Part shown: positions 53,086 through 62,023 of the stretch, piece after piece | Layout of the letters: every line of letters begins with the position of its first letter | How positions within the stretch are numbered: the first letter of the stretch is position 1 | Source of the DNA: Lentisphaerota bacterium | GTDB taxonomy: Bacteria > Verrucomicrobiota > Kiritimatiellia > UBA8416 > JAIOPI01 | Assembly (NCBI GenBank): GCA_021413965.1 | Contig: JAIOPI010000030.1 | Location: 1 to 64,000, forward strand | Length of the DNA: 64,000 bases | Reading direction: 5' to 3' | Position numbers and translations under genes: made by a program | Notes under the pieces: generated by a model | Told to the model about the DNA's origin: nothing | The model's input: the letters and a program-made list of their open reading frames with translations, nothing else | The model's database searches: none

Positions 53086-53114
53086 TTGCGATCTGCCGGG
53101 AGGCGGACTATACT
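53086..53114 (+). promoter_or_regulatory. Sigma70-like promoter for the xanthine dehydrogenase cluster
   Basis: TTGCGA (53086-53091) and TATACT (53109-53114) are spaced by 17 nt. The leader to xdhA is about 60 nt and contains a short hairpin-like TTTCCGGAGAAA palindrome just after the -10. Confidence 0.55.
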
Positions 53115-53181
53115 CGGGCGTTTCCGGAGAAACGTGCGGTGAGCACGTCATTTCGCGAGGTCTGCCTGGGCGGGGGCCGGC

Positions 53182-54585
53182 ATGCTGCAATTCCTGTTTA
53201 ACGATGCCCGTCGCGACGAGGATTTGCCCGCCGGCATGGTCGTCCTGGATTACGTCCGACGCGTCGGCCGGTGCCCGGGAACCAAGGAAGGCTGCCGAGA
53301 AGGCGATTGCGGCGCCTGCACCGTGCTGCTGGGCGAGCCCAACGGTGCGCGCTTCCGCTACCAGGCCATGACTTCCTGCCTCATGCCCATTGGCGATCTG
53401 CATGGGCGCCACCTGGTGACCATCGAAGGATTGAACGGTCCCGGGCTCAATGCCATTCAGCAGGCGATCGTGGACCAGGGCGCCACGCAGTGCGGGTTTT
53501 GCACGCCGGGGTTTGTGGTCAGCCTGACGGGCTTCCTGCTGGGCGAGGCGCCGCTGACCGAGGTTGAGGCGCTGGCGGCGATTGAAGGCAACATCTGCCG
53601 CTGCACCGGCTATGTATCCATCGTGCGCGCCGTGCGCGACATGCTGGCGGCCCTGCGCGACAAGGTGCCCGCGACGGGAGACCGGCTGCCGGCGCTCATG
53701 GCCCTGGGCGTGGTGCCGCCCTATTTTGCGGAAGCCTTGACGCGCCTTGGCCCGGTCACGCCGCTGCCGCCCGCGCCGCCGGGCGCCGTGATCGTCGGTG
53801 GCGGCAGCGACCTCCTGGTGCAGCAGGCGGAGGCGCTGGCCGGGCAGCCCCTGCGGCTGCTCAGCCATGAGCCGAATCTGCGGGGACTGCGCGAGCGCGA
53901 TGGCGACCTCTACATTGGCGCCATGTCCTCCACCGAAGACCTGCTGCGCTCGGACCTGGCGCGCGCGTTCATCCCCGATCTGGAGCCGACGCTGCGCCTG
54001 GTGTCGTCCCAGCTCGTGCGTCGCCGCGCGTCCGTGGGCGGCAACATCGTGAACGCCTCGCCGATCGGCGACCTGACCATCATGCTGCTGGCGCTTGGCG
54101 CCGAGCTTGGCCTGCGGCTGGGCGAGGAGTTCCGCACGTTGCCGCTGGCGCGTTTCTTCCTCGGGTACAAGCAGCGCGATTTGCGACCCGGGGAATGGAT
54201 TGAGTGGGTGCGGCTGCCGGCCGCGCGGCGGTCGTACTGCTTTCACTTCGAGAAGGTGTCGCGCCGCCGGTACCTCGACATCGCCAGCGTCAATACCGCA
54301 CTCAGCGTGCAGCTCGTGGACGGCGTCATGCGCGACGCCACGCTGGCCGCGGGCGGGGTGGGGCCCATTCCGATGGTCATCCCCGCCGCGGCGGGCGCGC
54401 TGCGCGGGCAGCCCGTTTCCGCGGCGGCGGCCCAGGCTTGTGCGGCGGCGGCTTGTGCGGCGGTGCGGCCCATCAGCGACGTGCGCGGCTCGGCGGACTA
54501 CAAGCGCCTCTTGCTGCGGCAGTTGATCTACGCGCATTTCGTGGAGCTCTTCCCCGAAGCCTGCCCGGTGGAGGCGCTATGCTGA
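53182..54585 (+). CDS. xdhA: Xanthine dehydrogenase small subunit (2Fe-2S and FAD)
   Basis: A 467-residue cytosolic subunit that passes electrons from the molybdenum subunit to NAD+. The plant-type 2Fe-2S cluster is bound by GCREGDCGACTVLL (Cys38, 43, 46). The second cluster is bound by QCGFCTPGF and GNICRCTGYV near 108-145. The FAD domain (about 195-375) has VIVGGGSDLLV and SVGGNIVNASPIGD, and a CO-dehydrogenase-type C-terminal domain follows. Domain order and length match bacterial XdhA. It overlaps xdhB by 7 nt (ATGCTGA). Confidence 0.95.
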   Translation: MLQFLFNDARRDEDLPAGMVVLDYVRRVGRCPGTKEGCREGDCGACTVLLGEPNGARFRYQAMTSCLMPIGDLHGRHLVTIEGLNGPGLNAIQQAIVDQGATQCGFCTPGFVVSLTGFLLGEAPLTEVEALAAIEGNICRCTGYVSIVRAVRDMLAALRDKVPATGDRLPALMALGVVPPYFAEALTRLGPVTPLPPAPPGAVIVGGGSDLLVQQAEALAGQPLRLLSHEPNLRGLRERDGDLYIGAMSSTEDLLRSDLARAFIPDLEPTLRLVSSQLVRRRASVGGNIVNASPIGDLTIMLLALGAELGLRLGEEFRTLPLARFFLGYKQRDLRPGEWIEWVRLPAARRSYCFHFEKVSRRRYLDIASVNTALSVQLVDGVMRDATLAAGGVGPIPMVIPAAAGALRGQPVSAAAAQACAAAACAAVRPISDVRGSADYKRLLLRQLIYAHFVELFPEACPVEALC

Positions 54586-56828
54586 GGAACGTCGACACCC
54601 CCCTGCACGTGCGGGGCGAGTCGGTTTTTGTGGACGATCTGCCCGAGCCGGACGGCACGCTGCACGGCGCGGTTTGCGCGTCGCCGGTGGCGCACGGCGG
54701 GCTTCGGGCCATTCACCTTGACGACGCGCGTGCGTGTCCCGGCGTGGTGCGCATCCTGACGGCGGCCGATATCCCCGGCCAGAACGAGATCGGCAACATC
54801 ATCGCGGACGAGCCGCTGCTGGCGGAATGCGCGGTGCATTACGTGGGGCAGCCAGTGGCGCTGGTGGTCGCGCGCACGCCGGAAGCGGCGCGCGAGGCCG
54901 TCACGCGCGTACGCCTGGACATCGACGAGCAGCCGCCCGTGCTGGATCCGCGCGCGGCGGCCGCCGCAGGCCATTTCATCGCCCCGCCGCGACGGCTCGT
55001 CCTGGGCGACGTGGATGCCACCTGGGCGCACTGCCAGACGGTGCTTGAGGGACGCGTGGATTCCGGCGGGCAGGAGCATCTCTACCTGGAAATGCAGGGG
55101 GCCATGGCCGTGCCCGATGAGAAGGGACACCTGCGCGTGTACTCGAGCACGCAGGGGCCGACGGCGGTGCAGCGTACGGTGGCTCGCGTGCTGGGGCTCG
55201 GCATGCACGCCGTGCAGGTGGAGGTGCGCCGGCTGGGAGGGGGGTTCGGCGGCAAGGAAGACCAGGCCACGGCGTGGGCCGTGCTGGCGGCGCTGGGCGC
55301 TTGCCTCCTGCGGCGGCCGGTGAAGGTGGTGCTGCGCCGCGGCGAAGACATGCGCATGACCGGCAAGCGCCACCCTTACTCAAGCGACTACCGCATCGGC
55401 CTGGACGGCGCGGGCAAGATCCTGGCGTTCGAGGCGACGTATTACCAGAACGCCGGGGCCGCGGCGGATCTGTCCACGGCGGTTCTCGAGCGCACGCTCT
55501 TTCACTCCACGAACAGCTATCACATCCCGAACGTGCGCGTCACCGGGATGAGCTGCCGCACGAACCTGCCGCCGTTCACGGCCTTCCGCGGCTTCGGGGG
55601 GCCGCAGGGCATGTTCGTGATCGAGTCGGCCATCGCGCGAGCCGCTGACGCATGCGGGCTCCCCGCATGGGAGCTGCAGCGCCGGAACCTGCTCGAGGCC
55701 GACAGCGTCTTCCCCTACGGCATGCGCGTGTACGATCCGCGGGCGCGCCGGTGCTTCGAAGAGGCCCTTGCGCGTTACCACTGGGAGGACTGGCAGCGTG
55801 AGGCGGCGGCGTTCAACGCCGCCAACCGGCGCTTCAAGCGCGGGCTGTCCGCCATGCCGGTGTGCTTTGGCATTTCGTTCACCAACACGATGCTCAACCA
55901 GGCCGGTGCGCTGGTGCACGTGTACACCGATGGCAGCGTCGGCGTGAGCACGGCGGCCGTGGAGATGGGGCAGGGCGTCAACACGAAGATCCTGCGCGTG
56001 GTCGCGCGCACACTGGGCATACCGGATGCGCGCGTGTCGATCGACAGCACGGACACGCGCCGCGTGGCCAATACGTCGCCCACGGCGGCCAGCGCGGCGG
56101 CGGATCTCAACGGCATGGCGGCGCAGCTGGCCTGCCAGGCGGTGCTCGAGCGCCTGCGCGGCGTGGCGGCGGCGCTGCTGGGCGCGGCCGGCCGCCTGGC
56201 CATACACGACGGGCGTGTGCAGGTGGACGGGCGCGCGACCGATCTCACCTGGGAGCAACTCGTGGCGGCGGCTTACATGCGGCGGACCAACCTGTCGGCA
56301 CAAGCCTACTTCGCGACGCCGGACATTCACTACGACAAGACGACGGAGCAGGGCGAGCCGTTCCGTTACCACGTGTTCGGCACGGCGCTCACGCAGGTCA
56401 CGGTGGACGGTCTGCGGGGCACGTACACCCTTGATGCGGTGCGCATGGTGCACGATGCCGGCGCGAGCCTGGACGTGCTGATCGATCGCGGGCAGGCCGA
56501 GGGCGCGCTGCTGCAGGGCATCGCGTGGGTGACGCTGGAGGACCTGCTGTTCGACGCCAAGGGCCGGCTGATGAGCAACTCCCTGACGAATTACAAGGTG
56601 CCCGATCTGCACTTCGCGCCGCGGGAGGTGGACGTGGCGTTCCTGGAGGAGGCGGGCAACCCGCGCGCGGTGCTGCAGAGCAAGGCCATTGGCGAACCGC
56701 CGCTGATGTACGGCATTGGCACGTACTTCGCGATCCTCAGCGCCCTGCGCGCCCTTCGTCCCGGGCGCCCCGGCGTATACGACGCGCCGCTCACACCCGA
56801 GAAGGTGCTGCGGTTTCTTTACGCGTAG
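54579..56828 (+). CDS. xdhB: Xanthine dehydrogenase molybdopterin-binding subunit
   Basis: A 749-residue molybdenum subunit that hydroxylates hypoxanthine and xanthine. LGGGFGGKEDQ near 219-229 carries the substrate-binding Glu. TAFRGFGGPQGMF near 330 carries the Arg and Phe that recognise purines. VEMGQGVNTKI and ASAAADLNG bind the cofactor, and AIGEPPLMYGIG near 705-716 holds the catalytic Glu. The N-terminal hammerhead domain covers 1-140. Presence of all purine-site residues favours true xanthine dehydrogenase over other aldehyde oxidases. The start at 54579 overlaps xdhA; the frame is open back to 54204 but that is inside xdhA. Confidence 0.95.
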   Translation: MLRNVDTPLHVRGESVFVDDLPEPDGTLHGAVCASPVAHGGLRAIHLDDARACPGVVRILTAADIPGQNEIGNIIADEPLLAECAVHYVGQPVALVVARTPEAAREAVTRVRLDIDEQPPVLDPRAAAAAGHFIAPPRRLVLGDVDATWAHCQTVLEGRVDSGGQEHLYLEMQGAMAVPDEKGHLRVYSSTQGPTAVQRTVARVLGLGMHAVQVEVRRLGGGFGGKEDQATAWAVLAALGACLLRRPVKVVLRRGEDMRMTGKRHPYSSDYRIGLDGAGKILAFEATYYQNAGAAADLSTAVLERTLFHSTNSYHIPNVRVTGMSCRTNLPPFTAFRGFGGPQGMFVIESAIARAADACGLPAWELQRRNLLEADSVFPYGMRVYDPRARRCFEEALARYHWEDWQREAAAFNAANRRFKRGLSAMPVCFGISFTNTMLNQAGALVHVYTDGSVGVSTAAVEMGQGVNTKILRVVARTLGIPDARVSIDSTDTRRVANTSPTAASAAADLNGMAAQLACQAVLERLRGVAAALLGAAGRLAIHDGRVQVDGRATDLTWEQLVAAAYMRRTNLSAQAYFATPDIHYDKTTEQGEPFRYHVFGTALTQVTVDGLRGTYTLDAVRMVHDAGASLDVLIDRGQAEGALLQGIAWVTLEDLLFDAKGRLMSNSLTNYKVPDLHFAPREVDVAFLEEAGNPRAVLQSKAIGEPPLMYGIGTYFAILSALRALRPGRPGVYDAPLTPEKVLRFLYA

Positions 56829-56844
56829 CGCGTCGCCCGTCACC

Positions 56845-56874
56845 CCGGCGGCGCCAGGCCGGCCGCGCCGCCGG
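56845..56874 (+). terminator. Stable GC hairpin after xdhB
   Basis: CCGGCGGCGC and GCGCCGCCGG form a perfect 10-bp stem around a 10-nt loop that is itself partly palindromic (GGCCGGCC). It starts 17 nt after the xdhB stop. There is no T-tract; it may protect the xdhAB 3' end or weaken readthrough to the downstream membrane gene. Confidence 0.4.
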
Positions 56875-56980
56875 CGGCGAACCCCTCGGGGCACCGGCGC
56901 GCATCCGCCCTGTGGCCGAGCGGACTTTGCTTGCAGAAAGCGTCGGGGTGCCCTAATGAGCAGGCAACAACGAGAGCCCC

Positions 56981-57472
56981 ATGCGCCTGCACGCGACCCC
57001 CCGCGACATCGTGACCGGCCTGATTGTGTTTCCGCTGGGTGACTCCATCGGCGCACTGCTCACGGGGCAATTCGGGGCCTTGCGCTTTGCGGGGATGATG
57101 GCGCTCGGCGCGATCCTGTATGCCTGGGAGATCCCCGCCTACTTCCGCTGGATCGACCGGCGCACGCCGGACAGCCTGCCGCCGGGACGCCGCGCCGTGT
57201 TGCGCACCGGGCTGGCGATGCTGTATTTCAACCCGCTGTGGATCGCGCGCCATCTCGCCTTCATCGCCGCCTTCATGGCGCAATGGGACGCCTTGCGCTG
57301 GAGTCTGCTGCGAACCGCGACGCTGTCCTGGGCGTTCAATATCCCCGTGGCCCTGGTGGGTAATTTTGTCATTCAAATGAAGCTGCCATTGCGGCATCGT
57401 TTCCTGGGCAGCGCCACGTTTTCGGCGATCATGGTGGTGTACTACGCCCTGAGCCGCGTGATGTTTCAATGA
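56981..57472 (+). CDS. Small membrane protein in the xanthine dehydrogenase cluster (unknown)
   Basis: A 163-residue protein with about four hydrophobic segments (IVTGLIVFPLGDSIGALL, FAGMMALGAILYAWEIP, ARHLAFIAAFMAQW, FSAIMVVYYALSRVMF). The sequence includes YFRWIDRRTPDSLPPGRRAV between helices two and three. No family is recognised. Its ATG overlap with xdhC (4 nt) ties it to purine oxidation. A role as purine or urate transporter is possible but the protein is short for one; a membrane anchor or helper is equally possible. Confidence 0.72.
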   Translation: MRLHATPRDIVTGLIVFPLGDSIGALLTGQFGALRFAGMMALGAILYAWEIPAYFRWIDRRTPDSLPPGRRAVLRTGLAMLYFNPLWIARHLAFIAAFMAQWDALRWSLLRTATLSWAFNIPVALVGNFVIQMKLPLRHRFLGSATFSAIMVVYYALSRVMFQ

Positions 57473-58443
57473 ACCCGGATGCATGCTGGGAACTGGCACG
57501 GGCGACCTGCGCCGCCGGCGGACGCGCGTGCCTGCTGGTGGTGGTGGACCGCCAGGGGTCGGCCCCGAACGGGCCGGGCGCCAAGCTGGTCCTGACGGAC
57601 CGCGGGGCGCGCGCCGGCACGGTTGGCGGTGGCGCGTCGGAGTTTCAACTGGTGGATCACGCGGCGCAGGCGCTGGCCGCCGGTGTCCGGCGCCCGGAGA
57701 CGCTGACGCTCAACCACGACGAGTGCGCGCCCGATTCGCGTTCGGGCATGATTTGTGGCGGCTCGCAGCGTTACGTGCTGGTGTATCTCGACGCATCGGA
57801 CGTGCCCGCGCTGGCGGCCGCCGCCCAGGCCGAGCGCGAGGCCCGCGTGACGCGGCTGGTGCTCACGCCTGAGGGCCTGTCCCTGGATCCCACGCCGCTG
57901 GCCGACGGCGTCATGCGCTGGCAAAAGCGCGCGGGCGATGCCTGGTGCTACGAGGAGAACGTGGGCCGACGCGACCGGCTGACGATCATCGGCGGGGGCC
58001 ATGTCGGGCTGGCACTCTCCCGCATGGCCGCCCTGGTGGATTATCACGTCACGGTTCTCGACAATCGTCCCGGGCTGAGCACGTTCGAGGCCAACACCTA
58101 CGCGCATGCCCGGCGCGTTGTAGACTATGGGCACATTGCGGACGAGGTGCCGGACGGGCCGGCCAGCTATGTCTGCATCATGACATACGGCTTTCGCCAC
58201 GATCGCGACGTGCTGCGCGCGCTGATTCACAAGCCGGTCCGCTATCTCGGCATGCTGGGCAGTCTGGCCAAAGTCCGGACGGTGATGCGAGACCTGGCGG
58301 CGGAGGGCCTGCCGAAGGCGCTGCTGGACCGGGTGCATGCACCGCTCGGCGTGCCCATCGGCAGCCGCACGCCGGAAGAAATCGCCGTCAGCATCACGGC
58401 GGAACTGATCCGCGAGCGGCGGGTGGGGGATGAAGGGCGGTAG
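57469..58443 (+). CDS. xdhC: XdhC-family molybdenum cofactor maturation protein
   Basis: A 324-residue cytosolic protein. The N-terminal XdhC/CoxI domain has VVVDRQGSAPNGPGAKLVLT and GTVGGGASEFQLV. The C-terminal Rossmann domain has LTIIGGGHVGLALSRMAALV near 168-187 and VMTYGFRHDRDVLRALI-type residues. It ends with LGVPIGSRTPEEIAVSI, typical of XdhC. XdhC binds the cofactor, aids its sulfuration and inserts it into XdhB. It overlaps the upstream membrane gene by 4 nt. Confidence 0.93.
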   Translation: MNPDACWELARATCAAGGRACLLVVVDRQGSAPNGPGAKLVLTDRGARAGTVGGGASEFQLVDHAAQALAAGVRRPETLTLNHDECAPDSRSGMICGGSQRYVLVYLDASDVPALAAAAQAEREARVTRLVLTPEGLSLDPTPLADGVMRWQKRAGDAWCYEENVGRRDRLTIIGGGHVGLALSRMAALVDYHVTVLDNRPGLSTFEANTYAHARRVVDYGHIADEVPDGPASYVCIMTYGFRHDRDVLRALIHKPVRYLGMLGSLAKVRTVMRDLAAEGLPKALLDRVHAPLGVPIGSRTPEEIAVSITAELIRERRVGDEGR

Positions 58444-58525
58444 GAGGCGCCACCCGGGGGCGCTGCGGCAGCCGGGGAGCGGGCGGGATCCGCGCCACGC
58501 GCGTGCCGTCCATGGCGAAGGCGTT

Positions 58526-59227
58526 ATGATTACACCACTCGAACTCGTGGTCGCCCGGTATCGGGAAGACCTGGCCTGGGTGCCGCGCGTGCCGGCGGGC
58601 GTTCGCGTGACGACGTATGACAAGGGCGGCGGCGCGTCCGGGGCGGTGGCGCTTCCGAACGTGGGGCGCGAGGCGCACACCTACCTGCAGCATCTCGTCA
58701 CGCGTTATGACTCGCTCGCGGCGACGACCGTCTTTTGCCAAGGGCGCCCGTTCGACCACGTTCCGGATCTTCAGCGCCGCCTCACGCGGCTGGCGGATGG
58801 GACGGACCGGGTTCCGGATTTTCGGTGGCTGGGGTTTGTGATCGACTGGGACGATCCGCAGGGCCAGCGGCTCTTCCGCACGTGGAGCAAGAACGACGAC
58901 CAGCGCGCGCTCGACATGGATGGATTCTGGCGAGCCCTCTGGCCGTTGCCGGTGCCGGCGCGGTTCGTCTTCTATCTCGGGGCGCATTTTGCCGTCGCCT
59001 CCGACGCCGTGCGCGCGCAGCCGAAGTCCTTCTACGAGCGCGCGCTGGCGGTCAGCCAATCCCATCCCGATGCGGCCCACTGCTTCGAGCGCTGCTGGGA
59101 TCGTGTCTTCGGATGTGACGGGATACCCGCTGACCTGCGCCCGCGTCCGCTGCCGGTGTATCTGCGCCCCATCAAGCGCCTGGGCATCACGTGGCATGAC
59201 GTCCCGGCCGCGCATCGCGGCTGGTGA
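58526..59227 (+). CDS. DUF3431 family protein
   Basis: A 233-residue soluble protein. VVARYREDLAWVPRVP at the N-terminus, TTYDKGGG and VALPNVGREAHTYLQHL are the DUF3431 hallmarks, followed by TVFCQGRPFDHVPD. The family is poorly understood; the pattern resembles glycosyltransferase-like alpha/beta proteins. The frame is open back to 58430, overlapping xdhC, but GAAGG lies 6 nt before the ATG at 58526 and gives the family N-terminus. It follows xdhC by 82 nt, so cotranscription is possible but a functional link is not shown. Confidence 0.85.
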   Translation: MITPLELVVARYREDLAWVPRVPAGVRVTTYDKGGGASGAVALPNVGREAHTYLQHLVTRYDSLAATTVFCQGRPFDHVPDLQRRLTRLADGTDRVPDFRWLGFVIDWDDPQGQRLFRTWSKNDDQRALDMDGFWRALWPLPVPARFVFYLGAHFAVASDAVRAQPKSFYERALAVSQSHPDAAHCFERCWDRVFGCDGIPADLRPRPLPVYLRPIKRLGITWHDVPAAHRGW

Positions 59228-59234
59228 AGAGGGC

Positions 59235-60515
59235 CTACAGGTCGCTGCGCTCCACCCACGGCATCATCAGCGACTTCGCCCCACCGAAGCTGCCATCGGT
59301 GGAGATCCAGATCAGTTCGGTGGGCGCGTTGGAGATGGTCAGAGAGCGATCGCGGATGGTGATCAGCTGCTCGCCGTCGCCCGAACCGGTGGCGAGTTTC
59401 TCGCCCGTCTTTGCGTCGCTGACGATGTAGCCGCGCGCCTGGGACAGCCAGGCCTGATCGACGACCAGCGACATCTGCCGTATGAGTCCGGTGCCGACGC
59501 ACTTGGGGCAGAGTTTCGCTCCGTTGCAGGTGTTGCAGCGCCCGGAGCCCGCGCAGTCGGCGCAGCGCCCGGAGCCGTTGCATTGCCGGCACTCGAGGCG
59601 GACCTGTCCGGTGTCCTTGCAGACCGCGCAGGGGATGCGGTGGCCGCGTCCGGTGCAGGTGGCGCAGCGGCCGCTGCCGCGGCAGGCGCTGCAGGCGATG
59701 CGTCCGCGCCCATTGCATGCGGTACAGGGACCAAAGCGCGACACCTCGCGCTTCCCGGTGCCCCGGCACGTCAGGCATTTGAGCGGTGTTGCATAGCGGT
59801 CGCCGCGCTGGAGGCCGCTTCGGGTGCCGCTGCCCTGGCAGGCGGCGCACGGGGTCCGTTCCGTGATGGAGGAGGAGCCCGAGCCGCCGCAACCGGAGCA
59901 CAGGACGAGCGCCTGGCCGCGGCAAGCGCGGCAGCGCGCCGTGCCGCCGCAGGTCGCGCACAGGCAGGCTTTGCAGCGCGCCATGCGAGCGCTTTGTCCC
60001 TTGCATGTCTGGCAGGTGCCGCTGCCGGAACAGGTCGTGCAGGAGCCCTCACCCCGGCAGCGCCAGCACTTGCCCTCGGGGCATACGAGGCACAGACTCG
60101 CGAGCGTCAGCGAGGCTCGGTGCGCATCGGGCAGCGTCTGGGCCCAGAAATTGGTTTGCAGGTCCGCGGAAGGCAGGCGCGTGTCGATGGAGCGGAAGGC
60201 GTTGGAGGCGGCGATGAAGTCGGCATTGAAGACCAGTTGGCGATAGCGCCCAAAGGCCTCCGTGGCGCCGCGCAAGGCGGCGGCTTCGCGTGACGAGGGT
60301 GCCACGGCTTCGGGCGTTGGGGTGGCGCTGACAACAGGGGCAAGGGTGTTGGTGGGCGCCAGCGAGGGCACGGGCGCCGGAGGTGACGATCGGTGACAAT
60401 CGCGTATACCAAACAGCACGCACCCGATGCAGCCCAGAATCAGGATGGGGATGATGCCGGCGGCGGGCCGGAATCCGGCGGGTTCCGGTTCTGCTCCAAG
60501 TTCGCGATCTGCCAT
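59235..60515 (-). CDS. Membrane-anchored protein with 18 CxxC motifs (DnaJ-zinc-finger-like array)
   Basis: A 426-residue protein. One N-terminal membrane helix (about 19-37, AGIIPILILGCIGCVLFGI) precedes a Pro/Ala-rich linker and a small helical region (75-135). Residues 142-339 contain eighteen CxxC pairs (36 cysteines), many in the DnaJ form CxxCxGxG (CTTCSGSG, CAACQGSG, CSACRGSG, CRQCNGSG, CADCAGSG). DnaJ itself has four. The C-terminal domain (about 345-426, VVDQAWLSQARGYIVSDAK) is beta-rich and cysteine-free. There is no J domain. It probably binds many zinc ions or acts as a thiol-rich protein-binding rod outside or inside the membrane; orientation is unclear. Confidence 0.85.
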   Translation of the reverse strand: MADRELGAEPEPAGFRPAAGIIPILILGCIGCVLFGIRDCHRSSPPAPVPSLAPTNTLAPVVSATPTPEAVAPSSREAAALRGATEAFGRYRQLVFNADFIAASNAFRSIDTRLPSADLQTNFWAQTLPDAHRASLTLASLCLVCPEGKCWRCRGEGSCTTCSGSGTCQTCKGQSARMARCKACLCATCGGTARCRACRGQALVLCSGCGGSGSSSITERTPCAACQGSGTRSGLQRGDRYATPLKCLTCRGTGKREVSRFGPCTACNGRGRIACSACRGSGRCATCTGRGHRIPCAVCKDTGQVRLECRQCNGSGRCADCAGSGRCNTCNGAKLCPKCVGTGLIRQMSLVVDQAWLSQARGYIVSDAKTGEKLATGSGDGEQLITIRDRSLTISNAPTELIWISTDGSFGGAKSLMMPWVERSDL

Positions 60516-60576
60516 GCGCCGCAGTTTACACAGTCAGGCAGGCGAGGCAACGTGGTTTTAAGCGATACAGTCATTC

Positions 60577-60605
60577 TTGAATTCCATGCGGCATTGTCGT
60601 AAATA
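60577..60605 (+). promoter_or_regulatory. Sigma70-like promoter for mscL
   Basis: TTGAAT (60577-60582) and TAAATA (60600-60605) are spaced by 17 nt in a locally AT-richer stretch. The leader to the mscL ATG is about 45 nt and holds the AAGGAG ribosome site. Confidence 0.55.
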
Positions 60606-60657
60606 GCAGCGTCCGGCAAGTTTGCGTGTCACGTCCGCGAATCACAAGGAGCCCGGC

Positions 60658-61062
60658 ATGAGCATCATCAAGGAATTCAAGGAATTTGCCGTCAAGGGCA
60701 ACGCCATTGACATGGCGGTGGGTATTGTCATCGGCGGTGCGTTCGGCAAGATCGTGACGTCACTGGTCAACGACGTCATCATGCCGCCTTTCGGCTACAT
60801 CATGGGTGGCATCGACTTTTCCGACAAGAAATTGACCCTGCGCGAGGCCGTCGAGGGCGGGCTGCCGGGCGTCACGCTCAATTGGGGGCTCTTCGCCAAC
60901 GCGGTGGTGAATTTCGTCATTGTGGCCTTCGCGATCTTCATGCTGGTCAAGGCGATCAACAAGCTGAAGCGCAAAGAGGCGGTGGCGCCCTCGGTGCCGG
61001 CTCCGACGCCGCCTGACGTCATTCTGCTGACCGAGATTCGGGACCTTTTGAAGCGTCAGTAA
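60658..61062 (+). CDS. mscL: Large-conductance mechanosensitive channel MscL
   Basis: A 134-residue inner-membrane channel that opens under high membrane tension to release solutes on osmotic downshock. The N-terminal amphipathic helix ([19 protein letters not shown]) runs into the pore helix [20 protein letters not shown]. The periplasmic loop holds [13 protein letters not shown] leading into the second helix ([19 protein letters not shown]). The C-terminal helix is [18 protein letters not shown] lies 6 nt before the ATG. The frame is open back to 60622, but the ribosome site fixes the start. Confidence 0.97.
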   Translation: MSIIKEFKEFAVKGNAIDMAVGIVIGGAFGKIVTSLVNDVIMPPFGYIMGGIDFSDKKLTLREAVEGGLPGVTLNWGLFANAVVNFVIVAFAIFMLVKAINKLKRKEAVAPSVPAPTPPDVILLTEIRDLLKRQ

Positions 61063-61076
61063 CGAGTGTTCAGGAA

Positions 61077-61100
61077 CGCCGCGCCTTCCCGGGTGCGGCG
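61077..61100 (+). other. Short GC hairpin after mscL
   Basis: CGCCGC and GCGGCG form a 6-bp stem (extended by two G-C pairs with bulges) starting 14 nt after the mscL stop. There is no T-tract, so terminator function is uncertain. Confidence 0.3.
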
Positions 61101-61172
61101 ACAGAGACGCGGGTGATGGCCTGTGGCCGGCGGGTGTGGAATCAACAGCGATCGGACGAGGAGTCAAGGCGT

Positions 61173-61940
61173 ATGCAGATCAAGACGTGGGTGACGATGG
61201 CGGCCGTGGCGTGTGCGACGGCAATGGTGGGCGTGGGGGCGGCGCTGGCCGCGGACGAAGCGCCGGCCATGGGGTGGAAGTCTGAAGTGGTCGGCGGTCT
61301 GGGGCTGACCGCGGGTAACAGCAAGACCATGACCATCAATGCGGGGGCGGCGACGCAGGAACGGTCGGAGACGGGTGAGTTTCGCGCCAACGTCGATTAC
61401 AAGTACGGCGAGTCCACGATTGAGGACGATAAGGGCAAGGAAATTGATGACACGACGACGGACAACGTGCAGGGCGGCGCCCAGTACAACTATCTGTTGA
61501 GTCTCCGCAATTACGCCCTGGTGCAGTTGACCGCCGTGCATGACGCGATTGCGGATATCCAATACCGGGTCATTGGGGGCCCCGGCTTGGGGCATTACCT
61601 GCTGAAGCGCGCGAACCGGCAGCTGAGCGTGGAAACCGGCGTGGCGTTCCTGGGCGAGGAAGTGAACCACGAGACCGACAACGCGATCCTGTTCCGGGCG
61701 GCCGAGCGCTTCGAGCAGTCGTTTGAGGTCGGATCGAAGATCTGGGAATCGGCGGAATACCTGCCGCAGAGCGACGATTTTGGCGTTTACCTGATCACCG
61801 CCGAGGTGGGCGCCGAAGCCCTCATGTCGAAATCCATGAGCCTGCGTGTCGTCGTGCAGGATCGGTACGACAGCGAGCCGGCCGAGGACCGCGACGAGAA
61901 CGATCTCACGGTGACGGCCGGGCTGGTCTACAAGCTCTGA
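61173..61940 (+). CDS. DUF481 outer-membrane-like protein
   Basis: A 255-residue exported protein. A signal peptide (WVTMAAVACATAMVGVGAALAA) precedes an antiparallel beta pattern typical of DUF481 (YdiY-like), predicted to form a beta barrel. GWKSEVVGGLGLTAGNSKTM is the usual first strand pair, and it ends with DLTVTAGLVYKL, a C-terminal aromatic/hydrophobic strand. GAGGAG and AAGGCG lie before the ATG at 61173. It follows mscL by 110 nt. Function of DUF481 is not settled; low-salt or acid induction is reported for E. coli YdiY. Confidence 0.88.
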   Translation: MQIKTWVTMAAVACATAMVGVGAALAADEAPAMGWKSEVVGGLGLTAGNSKTMTINAGAATQERSETGEFRANVDYKYGESTIEDDKGKEIDDTTTDNVQGGAQYNYLLSLRNYALVQLTAVHDAIADIQYRVIGGPGLGHYLLKRANRQLSVETGVAFLGEEVNHETDNAILFRAAERFEQSFEVGSKIWESAEYLPQSDDFGVYLITAEVGAEALMSKSMSLRVVVQDRYDSEPAEDRDENDLTVTAGLVYKL

Positions 61941-62023
61941 GCCGAGCCGCACGCGAGGCCGGGCGACCATGGATGGCGCGGTGCACCGGGGCATCCGTGG
62001 TTCCCGTGCCGCGGCGACGCCTG

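Noticed and set aside
53032..54537. Long upstream extension of the minus-strand frame at 52387
   Set aside because: The extension is antisense to xdhA; the real gene starts at 53031 with a signal peptide.
54204..54578. Upstream extension of the xdhB frame
   Set aside because: It overlaps xdhA in another frame; the ATG at 54579 gives the normal N-terminus and overlaps the xdhA stop.
59536..59796. Zinc-finger motifs as evidence for a true DnaJ
   Set aside because: No J domain (HPD motif) or DnaJ C-terminal domain is present; the motif number is far too high.
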